A stretch of DNA of 64,000 nucleotides. Origin: Hirundichthys speculiger (Eukaryota > Chordata > Actinopteri > Beloniformes > Exocoetidae). Position 1 is the first letter of the stretch; every line of letters begins with the position of its first letter. The position numbers and the translations under genes were made by a program. The notes under the pieces were generated by a model. The model ran no database searches. It saw only the letters and a list, made by a program, of their open reading frames with translations, and was not told the origin of the DNA. Below are positions 55,991 to 64,000 of this stretch, piece after piece. The stretch is from the NCBI GenBank assembly GCA_018398805.1, contig JAGFBZ010001548.1, positions 248,001 to 312,000 of the forward strand. Direction: 5' to 3'.

Positions 55991-56930
55991 ACTAATGTTA
56001 AACAAATATGTGGTTATTGTCGAATACAATCGCTGTATTTTGTCCAAAAACGTGTCCGGATAGAAGCAGCTCCAGCAGTGTGATGGTGAAGCAACGTCAG
56101 CCAGTCGACGCCCGACGAGACGGTTTGTTACATTAATATACGATCACCGAGTCTCGTTCAAATTATTGGTAAACATGTCTAAAAAACCAATTAGACATTA
56201 GATAACTATAAAAGAAATGCGAACTCATCTTACACGCTTTGACAAGTCAGCGATGAATACATGGAAACGTCAACAGAACTGCTTTTGTTAAAAGAAGGCT
56301 GACATCCAGAGTTGTTCAATGTTTTTTTTGCCGAAAAAAAGTTAATGATGTAGCCACATTAGCTAAGCAGCAACGACAGCTTTCTGCGACCTCAGGACTG
56401 CGCGATTTCTTCTGTTTGGTAAACGAGGACAGCTTGGCAAATTTCGGGTAATGATGCAGATGCCGTAGGAACAGATGAGACAGTTTCCTTCTTACTGTGG
56501 ACCACAACGTCCTGTTGTTTGCTGATACAACTGCAGTGGCTACTGAAACGCTCGTTTTCAGATTTATGTGTTACGACTATGTTCGTTGCACTCGATGTGG
56601 CGAGGGAAATCAAAACACGCAGTAAAAAGACATCGCTGATATGTAACGTTGATTAAAAAGCAGCCCCCTGCCTTAGAAAGGCTGTCCAAGCCATGCCGCT
56701 TCGCCCTTGCTCTAACTTTTCAGAAAACACCCTGTTGTTGACCCTCGTCATATCCTGGGGAGCCGCAGCAGCTGTGCGCTGAGCTGAAATTAGTATCCAC
56801 GTGATACGTTAGAAAAGTCACGCGATAGTACGCGCTTGTTAAGATTCCTAAAAGATGGCGGCGCTGCCTTCAGACAAGAGTATGGCAAGCCATTGGGGCC
56901 CAAAGATCGCCACATTAATGGCGTGTAAAT
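55991..56930. promoter_or_regulatory. Probable micall1 5' region, possibly divergent
   Basis: Upstream of the micall1 start the sequence is richer in CpG (for example CAGTCGACGCCCGACGAGAC) than the surrounding DNA. On the plus strand AAGATGGCGGCG at 56851 is the typical context of verteb­rate housekeeping start sites and YY1-type motifs. From its ATG it reads MAALPSDKSMASHWGPKIAT for about 29 codons, ending inside the hAT element at 56931. No micall1 transcription start can be fixed. A divergent gene is a possibility, not shown. Confidence 0.35.
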
Positions 56931-57947
56931 TAGTGATGGTGAGATGAAACCCTGTGAAGCAGTGTCACACATTGGCCAGATGGTTCGAGAAATGGTACAT
57001 TTCTTGCTGCTTCATATGCACATGACACCACCTACTGGTCAGGTTTATAATCACAGCCAGCTGAATCTTAAGTTGTGATGCATTGAATTTATGTATCAGT
57101 CATGGCTCTTGCGAATGACTGTGAATAACAAAATGTGTATGACCAAATAATTGGTCTACATAAATGATCAAGTGCATAAAATATTGTCTGAAAGTAATCT
57201 CTGTTTAATGTTTCCCAAAGTAGTATCATAAGAACTGGGCCGACACGCGTCAAAAGGGTCGACGAGCCTGGAGTCGAAACCACAAAAACTATGTTACCTG
57301 TACACAGGCCGCCTGCCCTAACCACTGCACTACTGGAACAACAAAGTTCATGCTGGCAGAGAACAGTAAAAATTGTTTGTGGAACTACGGAGGGAGTACA
57401 ATCAATATGCTTTGGACAATGATGACCATTAAAGGGGTTATTTTATGTATATTTATTCAGAAATAGCAATATTTCCACAGTTTTTGGTTTTAACCGATTC
57501 CTTTTTTTTTTTTTTTTTTCCAATCTCTCCAGCCTTGGAGAACACCCTTTCACATGGCACATTTTTATGCTGGGCTGCATAAAAATGTTTGTGCCATCAT
57601 GTACAAACTATATACTGAACTACCACAAACTATATACACGCTATCCAGATTCTAGTATCCAAGCTATCCACACTATCCACACTCTGAACTGACCGCAACT
57701 CGCCTACAAAAACCCACATTTTGAATGGAGCCTGTGGCGTTTATAAAGCTGTCAAACCCAATTTCTTGAGACAAGAAATGAACCACTTCCCGAAGCAGTC
57801 ACGTGGTACAGCCAGGCGGTGAAGCTTCGGACGTCATCACTTTTGGCACCTCCCCAAATGAAGCGACTCTTGATACGCGCTTCACGGACACGCCCCCTGA
57901 TTTCTCGATATGCGCTTCGGGACTTCGCTTCACTCATAACATCACTA
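56931..57947 (-). mobile_element. hAT element with transposase remnant
   Basis: Ends TAGTGATGGTGAGATGAA and, inverted, TAGTGATGTTATGAGTGAAG, with a perfect 8-bp target duplication GTGTAAAT (56923-56930, 57948-57955). On minus at 57522-57560 it keeps VPCERVFSKAGEI, the hallmark of the hAT C-terminal dimerisation domain; a poly-T tract follows. A degraded SINE copy (CAGGCCGCCTGCCCTAACCA) is nested at about 57240-57345. 1017 bp. Confidence 0.92.
57240..57345 (-). mobile_element. Degraded tRNA-derived SINE in the hAT element
   Basis: GGCCGCCTGCCCTAACCACT with CACTACTGG matches the A-box half of the SINE at 2237-2427 and GAGCCTGGAGTCGAAACC matches its B-box region. No target duplication remains. 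Confidence 0.7.
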
Positions 57948-57960
57948 GTGTAAATTATAA

Positions 57961-58225
57961 AACGGAGTAAAAAGCGGCGTCTTTGGAGGGAAAACGCCGT
58001 TAAAACCACCGTTTTGCACGCCAAAAACGGCGCAAAAGACGCCGTTTGCTTGATCTTCGCTAAAGGCTGTAAAAAACGGCGTTCGCCGTGGTCCTTAAAC
58101 GGCGCTTTGTGCGGTGTTCATAGGACGCTCGTAAAAAACGCCATTTTGCAAGTGTTTACTCGTTTGAACGCGCATCAAAAGTGGCGTTTTGTGTAAGTAC
58201 AGTGCGGGTAAAAAAAAACAGCGTT
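57961..58225. repeat. Cluster of AACGGCG/CGCCGTT motifs on both strands
   Basis: About ten copies or near-copies of AACGGCG or its complement in 260 bp: near 57961, 57973, 57993 (AACGCCGTT palindrome), 58009, 58025-58047 (a perfect 8-bp inverted repeat with 7-base loop), 58075, 58108, 58136, 58182 and 58215. No LINE, SINE or TIR signature. The hAT target site touches its left edge. Confidence 0.8.
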
Positions 58226-58264
58226 TTGTTGTATTATAATCATCCCTGCCCCTTATGTTTCACA

Positions 58265-58510
58265 GCCACTAAAATTGAACCTTGATGATGAATTGAAATG
58301 AAAAATAAAAAATACTTTATTTATCCCATAAAGAGAAATTCAACACTGTAGCAAGGGCTCTCTTTTTTTTTTCAACAACAGACAAACGACAGCAATAATA
58401 ATAATATTACAGTAATAATAATAATATTAATTGATAATAATAATAATAATAGTAGGTTTTATGTCTTGTTGTGGAGGCTGATGGCTGCTGGCAGGAATGA
58501 TCTTCTGTAT
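58265..58510 (-). mobile_element. Rex1-like LINE 3' end
   Basis: Minus strand repeats the 3' end of the 52795-54125 element: CAGCCATCAGCCTCCACAAC, the (AAT)n stretch, CCCTTGCTACAGTGTTGAAT and ATAAATAAAGTATTTTT. Confidence 0.88.
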
Positions 58511-58834
58511 CATCCAGTCAGTGAAGAGTAAGAGTAGACCACATAAATCCATCTCTGATCTCCTCTGTTGCAGGTTTGTATGCATTGTCCTAATAAACAT
58601 ATTCCATAAGCTTGTCAAGCTGTCTGCTAGTGTATATATCTGGATAATAGTACTATGTCCATTTCCACTGAGTTCTATTACAGAAACAAAATTTACAAAC
58701 CAATCAAATTTTAAACGCTACTATGTGGAGCAGTTAGAAGAGACTGATCCATAAAGAGACAGGAGGGGGCAGTGATGAAGCGACACAGATTGTAAACAGT
58801 TAGGTCCCCGGTTTAAGTCTAGCAATGTTCTTAC

Positions 58835-58961
58835 AGTTTTTGAGTCTCCAGGCAGGTGGGGGCAGAGTGCTGCTACGGATATAAGTTGAAGACATTTGGA
58901 AAGATCCTCAGTCAACTCGGCAGCACAGTCACTGAACCTGTCCTGAAACTCCATCTGCCTT
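58835..58961 (-). CDS. Orphan candidate exon, function unknown
   Basis: Minus strand, TATTCAG acceptor and GTAAGA donor frame 127 bases open as RQMEFQDRFSDCAAELTEDL then SKCLQLISVAALCPHLPGDS. It has no transposon motif and normal-looking codon usage, but no family is recognised and no partner exon was found. It could equally be chance sequence in an unknown repeat. Confidence 0.25.
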
Positions 58962-59204
58962 CTGAATATCAATGTTCCAGAGGGTTCGTTTCACATGAGT
59001 CTGTTGCAGGATGAGTGGCTGGCTGGAGATAGGGTGATAGTTGTCGCAGCTCCCACCTTATAGTGCTGGACTCCTCAAAGTCCAGACCCGGACCATGAGG
59101 CACGTCAGTCTGGACCCAGCACACCTAAGTCTTAAAATTACCCTTTCACAAATACATTGATGAATAATTTGTAATGTTAAATTCACTGTCACTTACGGTG
59201 GCCG

Positions 59205-59400
59205 AGAGGTGCAAACCCTTTTACAAAGCACGAGACAAATTTACATTTTTGAAAACAAATTTACAAGACACAAAACACTTTTACAAGTCCCGAAACAAAT
59301 TTACAAATGACAAAACCAACCGGAAAGGGAATATCCACATGTCAAACCAACCAGAAAGGGAATATCCAAATGACAAAATAAACCGGGAAAAGTGCCCCAA
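59205..59400. repeat. Short tandem motif array (TTTACAA and GGAAAGGGAATATCC)
   Basis: ACAAATTTACAA-type units recur about every 30 bases from 59228 to 59310, followed by two copies of CCAACCRGAAAGGGAATATC (about 59324 and 59347) and a third, degenerate one. It resembles subterminal repeats of a DNA transposon. Confidence 0.65.
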
Positions 59401-59449
59401 CACCAGGTATGACGCAGGAGGTAGAATGGGAGGGTGTTGGTGATCCAAG

Positions 59450-59548
59450 ATGGACAGAGTGGCGTACTGCCCGTTTTGTGGCATAAATATAACCTGTTTA
59501 ACGCAGTTTTGTTTTTCGTGTGGTCGGTCTTCTTCTCTTGGATTTAAT
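59450..59548 (+). CDS. Candidate zinc-ribbon first exon, unknown protein
   Basis: ATG at 59450 opens MDRVAYCPFCGINITCLTQF and CFSCGRSSSLGFN. C7-x2-C10 and C21-x2-C24, each followed by Gly, is a classic zinc ribbon. The frame runs on to 59656 only by entering an L2-type tail at about 59555, so a real exon would end before that. No downstream exon was found. It lies right after the tandem motifs above and may be the start of a transposon-encoded protein. Confidence 0.4.
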
Positions 59549-59554
59549 ATTATA

Positions 59555-59665
59555 ATTTTAGTTAATAATATTTGCTCGGGGGTCATGCTCTGGGTCTCTG
59601 TAAAGCACCTAGAGACAATTGACGTTGTAACAGATGCTATACAAATAAAATTAAATTGAATTTAA
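59555..59665 (+). repeat. L2-type LINE 3' tail, copy 4
   Basis: ATTTGCTCGGGGGTCATGCT, GCACCTAGAGACAATTGACG and CAGATGCTATACAAATAAAA. Confidence 0.75.
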
Positions 59666-59764
59666 TTGAATTTACTGAAACCTGGTTGAATCAAAACATC
59701 TCAGACTCCATTGTAGATCTAACTGGATTCACCCTCATATGGTCAGACTGAGATGCTAGAGCTT

Positions 59765-59875
59765 ATGAGATTTTTGAATTTCCCCCTTGGGGGATGAATA
59801 AAGTACATATAATATAATATAATATAATATAATATAATATAATATAATATATAATATAATATAATATAATATAAG
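59765..59875. repeat. LINE tail followed by (ATAAT)n
   Basis: GAATTTCCCCCTTGGGGGAT and GAATAAAGTACAT lead into about 13 ATAAT units (59806-59874). Confidence 0.9.
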
Positions 59876-60218
59876 TACTGAAATTTCTAATTCTGATTTA
59901 AATGTTTACATTTTATTTAGTTTTTATTGGTCTTTCAGTGCAATTCTGATGCAAACAAGTTAATAATCTTTTTTGTTTTGTTGACAGACAGCATCATACC
60001 ATTGAATATTCTTTACACATACCTGAAGATGCATAAGGGATAACCAAACACTGACCAAGAAAATCTTTGAATCTGGCTATATTTGGCTTAATGATAAAAC
60101 TCACTTCGGCAGTATCTGGCCTTTGATTATTTCCTGTTTTTGGCTTACAAATTTTAGTTAATTAAGCAGAGGTTTCAGAAGTGACTGATGGTTTGGACAT
60201 TTGGTCACCATGACTTAA

Positions 60219-60616
60219 AGGTGGGGTAGGTGTTGTTTTTTTTGCAACACTTTTTACAATATTGCCTGAAAACCTTTTCACATTTCCATTGCACCCACTG
60301 AAAATAAATGTTTGCAAAAAAAAAACTAAACATTTTGGTCCAGTCTAGAAGGTATAATCAGAGAAAAACTCTGACCAATCAAAAAAGTGATCATCACTAT
60401 TTTGATTGGCTGCCTAATACGTCCATCAAATATCACCCCTCCCTCCCTCCCTCCCTATGGTTCATGCAGTCGTGAATCATGTGAAGGCGTGGTTTCGAGG
60501 GGTGAGCTGAAGAGGAGGAGGCGGAGCCTTTGGGAGGAGGGAGGGAGTGTATATTTTCAAAATCTCACTTGAGTTGGATTGCTGGAACCGTTTTTCAAAC
60601 AACACCTACTCCACCT
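60219..60616. mobile_element. TTAA-type MITE, unit 1 of a tandem pair
   Basis: TIR AGGTGGGGTAGGTGTT at the left and AGGTGGAGTAGGTGTT (inverted) at the right, flanked by TTAA (60215-60218, 60617-60620). TTAA duplications occur in piggyBac and Kolobok elements. No transposase. Confidence 0.9.
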
Positions 60617-60620
60617 TTAA

Positions 60621-61029
60621 AGGTGGGGTAAGTGTTCTTTTTTTTTGCAGCACTTTTTACAATATTGCCTGAAAACCTTTTCACATTCCCATTGCACCCA
60701 CTGAAATAAAATGTTTGCAAAAAAAACGTAACGTTTTGGTCCGGTCTAGAGGGTATAATCAGAAAAAAACTCTGACCAATCAAAGTAGTGATCATCATTA
60801 CTTTCATTGGCTGCCTAATACGTCCATCAAATATCAATGCACTCCCACCCACCCCTCCCTCCCTCCCTGCGGTTCATGTAGTCGTGAATCGTGTGAAGGC
60901 GTGGTTTCGAGGGGTGGGCTGAAGAGGAGGAGGCTGAGCCTTTGGGAGGAGGGAGGGAGTGTATATTTTCAAAATCTCACTTAAGTTGGATTGCTGGAAC
61001 CGTTTTTTCAAAGAACACCTACCCCACCT
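60621..61029. mobile_element. TTAA-type MITE, unit 2 of a tandem pair
   Basis: Same orientation and about 90 percent like unit 1 (shared TTGCCTGAAAACCTTTTCAC, GGCTGCCTAATACGTCCATC, AAGAGGAGGAGGCNGAGCCT). TIR AGGTGGGGTAAGTGTT and AGGTGGGGTAGGTGTT (inverted). Flanked by TTAA (60617-60620 shared with unit 1, and 61030-61033). Confidence 0.9.
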
Positions 61030-61033
61030 TTAA

Positions 61034-61984
61034 ACTCCTGGTGATCATCCTCTGTGAGGACACAAGTGGATGAAAGGACTCAATGCAAACAAAGTCTAAC
61101 ATGCGCTCCTCAGCATTATCCCACCTACCCCATCCCTGCCTCTCCCTGTGCTGCTGACCTATATACTGCAGCATCCCAGTTACATAACCAACCAGTACTG
61201 TTGACTGCTGCAGAAATCCTAAGGCTTGCAGCCCTCCTACTCTTTCCCTGTTTTTTACACAGACACAAAACCCCAATCTATGACCTGACTTTAATTTCTT
61301 AACATTTTAATAAGTTGCCACCATGGGTCATACCTCCATTCTACCCAGAATTGGTATTTGTCAAATTGAATTTTTGCTCACCAGAAAGATCCTTCAATTC
61401 ATACCCAGTTACGCAATATACTGAGTTATATATGTTTCAATCAAATCACAAAATACCTCCTTGGCTTTTGATTAGAGATGATAAAATGATTATCTACACT
61501 CATATGAAAATGTCACGCAGCATTCAAATATGCAATCGTGTTAGCTCAAAGGAATTCATCAGCCAGTGTGTGCTACTGACCTGCTCCCTCAAGCAGAGAG
61601 AGCTTGTTTCTGCGTAGTTTGCTCAAATTTACTTTGTAGAGGAATGTGATGTAACCCTCCCCCCATCCTTTCTCTCCACTTTGAATAACCCTTTTTTTCT
61701 CTTCTCTACTCTCCACCATCCTCTCCCATCCATCCTCACTGACCTACTTTTACTCTCTTGGCCCATTTCACAAGCCTCTGTGCAAAAAGTGTTCACACAG
61801 TTAGAAGATAGGGATCAAGATGGGGGGAGAGGGGGCGTGAGAGGACAAGAAATACTGGAGGGAGGGAGGGGCAAAAAGGTGTCAGAAAATTAAGGGAGAA
61901 TGAATGTCATCTTGCTATAGCTGGCTGCTTGGTGGCACGGTAAGTTTCATATTACAAAAAAAAAAACCAGCTCAATTGTTTGTG
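61034..61984. other. No gene recognised
   Basis: Mixed sequence with several chance frames and no family motif. Pyrimidine-rich near 61660-61740, purine-rich near 61800-61890. Confidence 0.4.
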
Positions 61985-63760
61985 GTCACCTGTTAACACA
62001 GATGTACATCCTTCTTCTATTAATGTGAAACTGAGGTGTGATTCCAGAAGAGTTGTTTTTTGTTTTCTTTATTTTTCTAAGTGGCACTGTCCTGAAAAGC
62101 ACCGACTGAAAAGAACCTGCAGGAGTGCTGAGAGGAGATGGAGAAAATTAAAGTTGACAGCCCATTATGATTTACTGCGTCAACACCTCAAAATATACAA
62201 TAAAACAGTCAAACTTGCAAGAACCTCACACTTCAAAAAACTAATATCTGAAAATAAAAATAACCCTAAATTTCTATTCTCCAAAATTGAGTTTTTAACC
62301 AACAGTAATTGTAACATGTCGCCAAAAACATCAACTGACTCTGTGAGGCATTTGCAGACCACTTCAGAAGTAAAATTGATAACGTTAGATCCAGTCTTTT
62401 ATCCCATCAAATTTTTTGCTCCAATACCCCTGGATCAATGCTTCCACCTGTGGAAACACTGGATTGTTTTGCCTTGGTTGACGCAAGGATGCTTGGTCAA
62501 GTTTTCTCCCGAGTAAAGCCCATAAACTGCCTTTTAGATCCAATTCCCACATGCTTTTTAAAAATGTTTTATGAAGTCTTTGAGGAACAGCTTTTATGCT
62601 ATTATGTGAATTGCTCTCTTCAGACGGGTGTCTTCCCCACCTCCTTTAAAACGGCAGTGGTGTAGCCCCTTCTGAAGAAGAGTGGACTAGACCTTACCAT
62701 TTTTGATAATTACCGCCCGGTATCCAACTTACCATTTTTAGGCCAAATTTTAGAAAAACTGTTTTTTTACCCAGATTGATATATTTTTAAGTTCAAACAA
62801 TACATTGGAGAAATATCAGTCTGGTTTTAGGATGAACCACAGCCCAGAGACAACCCTTCCAAAGATTCTAAATGACATCAGGTTCAATTTAGATAACCAT
62901 AACCTCACAGTCTTGGTTCTGGTGGATCTAACTGCCGCTTTTGATACAGTGGACCATCACAATTTAATAAATAGACTGAGGAACCTGGTCGGACTCTCTG
63001 GTGCTGTTTTAAATTGGGTCTTCTCTTACCTTACGGACCAAAGCTTCTTTGTAAGTCTGGATACCTGTTCCTCAAAAACACACAAGATTAAGTGTGGGGT
63101 TCCCCAGGGGTCAATTTTAGGCCCAACCCTTTTTAATCTCTATATGCTTCCCCTGGGTGATCAGGAGTCACGACATCAGCTTCCATAGTTATACTAATGA
63201 TACGCAGCTGCACATCGTCGTGTCTCCTGATGGCACGGGGCAAGTTGATGCCCTTTTTAACTGTATTTAAGATATTAAGTCATGGATGGCAGCAAACTTC
63301 CTAAAGCTCAACCAGGACAAAACAGAGGTTTTAGAGAAACTTTTACCCAAACTATGGAATTTTAAAACTTCACAATCTGTGAGAAACCTGGGCGTGATTT
63401 TTGACTCTGAGCTCAGTTTTATTTCACACATTAAAAACGTGACAAAGGTCAGTTTCTACCACTGGAAGAATATAGCCAGTGTCTGCCCGTTTCTCCCTCG
63501 CAGGCCAGTACGGTGCTGATGCATCCTTTTATTTCCAGTCGCCTGGACTACTCTATTGCCCTGCTCTCTGGTCTTCCCAAAAATAGCATCCATGCTCTGC
63601 AGTTGTTACAGAACTCAGCTGCTCGCCTGCTGACGAAGGACCAGAAGGCAGGAGCACATTACGCCAGTTTTTAAAATCCCTGCACTGGCTCCCCATCCAC
63701 TTCAGGATCGAATTAAAGATACTCTTACTTGTTAGAACATGATGTATTGGCAGTTCAACA
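61985..63760 (+). mobile_element. L2-like LINE, reverse transcriptase in broken frames
   Basis: Plus strand, in order: HFKKLISENKNNPKFLFSKI, LDPIPTCFLKMFYE, DNYRPVSNLPFLGQILEKL, YQSGFRMNHSPETTLPKILN, LVLVDLTAAFDTVDHHNLIN (RT motif), CGVPQGSILGPTLFNLYMLP, LKLNQDKTEVL, SSRLDYSIALLSGLP and QLLQNSAARLLT. At least four frameshifts or stops. The YxDD box reads YTNDTQ-like and is damaged. Confidence 0.88.
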
Positions 63761-63784
63761 CATATTATTATACTTCCTTTTAAC

Positions 63785-64000
63785 ACTTACACCCAACAGC
63801 CACAACATTAAATCCACCAACAAGTGAACTGAATAGCACTGATTATTCTGTAACAATGGCACCTTTAAAGAGTTAGAATATATTAGCAAGAAAGTAAAAA
63901 GTCAGTCTTTAAAAATGTAGTTTAAAAAAAAAGGCAAGCATAAGGTTATGACCAAAAAGTGGTCCATGGATGGACAACTGGTGAGCCTACAACAGAGTGC
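63785..64000 (+). mobile_element. 5' end of another Tc1-like family, cut by the window edge
   Basis: CAACAGCCACAACATTAAAT, ACTGATTATTCTGTAACAAT and GGCACCTTTAAAGAG match the terminus of a common fish Tc1-like family; AAAAAGTGGTCCATGGATGG resembles its helix-turn-helix coding region, degenerate. Confidence 0.65.

Noticed and set aside
59205..59400. CRISPR-like array of spaced repeats
   Set aside because: The units are degenerate, unevenly spaced and in a vertebrate genome; they look like transposon subterminal repeats.
61980..62516. 178-codon frame as a host gene
   Set aside because: It is the front part of an L2-like LINE ORF that continues in other frames to a reverse transcriptase.

Overview
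This looks like a stretch of a teleost fish nuclear genome. It holds two vertebrate multi-exon genes, both on the minus strand, in a dense bed of fish-typical transposable elements: Tc1/mariner, hAT, PIF/Harbinger, several non-LTR retrotransposon lineages, tRNA-derived SINEs and microsatellites. Nothing is prokaryotic. Most long reading frames are transposon pieces or antisense shadows; the true genes are short exons that had to be assembled by splice sites, phase and family resemblance.

Gene 1 is ntan1 (26659 down to 10554), the N-terminal asparagine amidohydrolase of the Arg/N-degron pathway. It has ten exons, all phases agree, 307 codons, and the catalytic cysteine falls at residue 75. Its introns have filled with transposons; the last intron alone holds a 4.5-kb nest. 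Gene 2 is micall1 (55990 down to 35250), a Rab/EHD-binding adaptor of recycling endosomes, in 16 exons: CH domain (exons 1-3), LIM domain (exons 5-6), proline-rich linker with three NPF motifs (exons 6-10) and bMERB coiled coil (exons 11-16). All splice sites are usable, but five exons each carry exactly one extra base that breaks the frame. With those five bases discounted the message would be 891 codons including the stop.

Layout. 1-9.1 kb: LINE fragment, hAT element with a nested SINE, a 690-bp hAT MITE with subterminal repeats, and a 2.5-kb 5'-truncated LINE. 9.1-26.7 kb: ntan1 and its transposon-filled introns. 26.7-35.2 kb: intergenic, with a stray C2H2 exon, L2-type debris, a mariner MITE and a three-level nest (Tc1-like > long-TIR element > hAT). 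35.2-56.0 kb: micall1. 56.0-57.9 kb: probable promoter side, an AAGATGGCGGCG start and a hAT insertion. 58-64 kb: a strange AACGGCG-rich patch, LINE ends, a tandem pair of TTAA-type MITEs, an L2-like LINE and the start of another Tc1 element.

Many element boundaries are fixed by target-site duplications visible in the sequence. No CRISPR array, operon, tRNA gene or rRNA was found. Family identifications come from recognising protein motifs, not from a database search.
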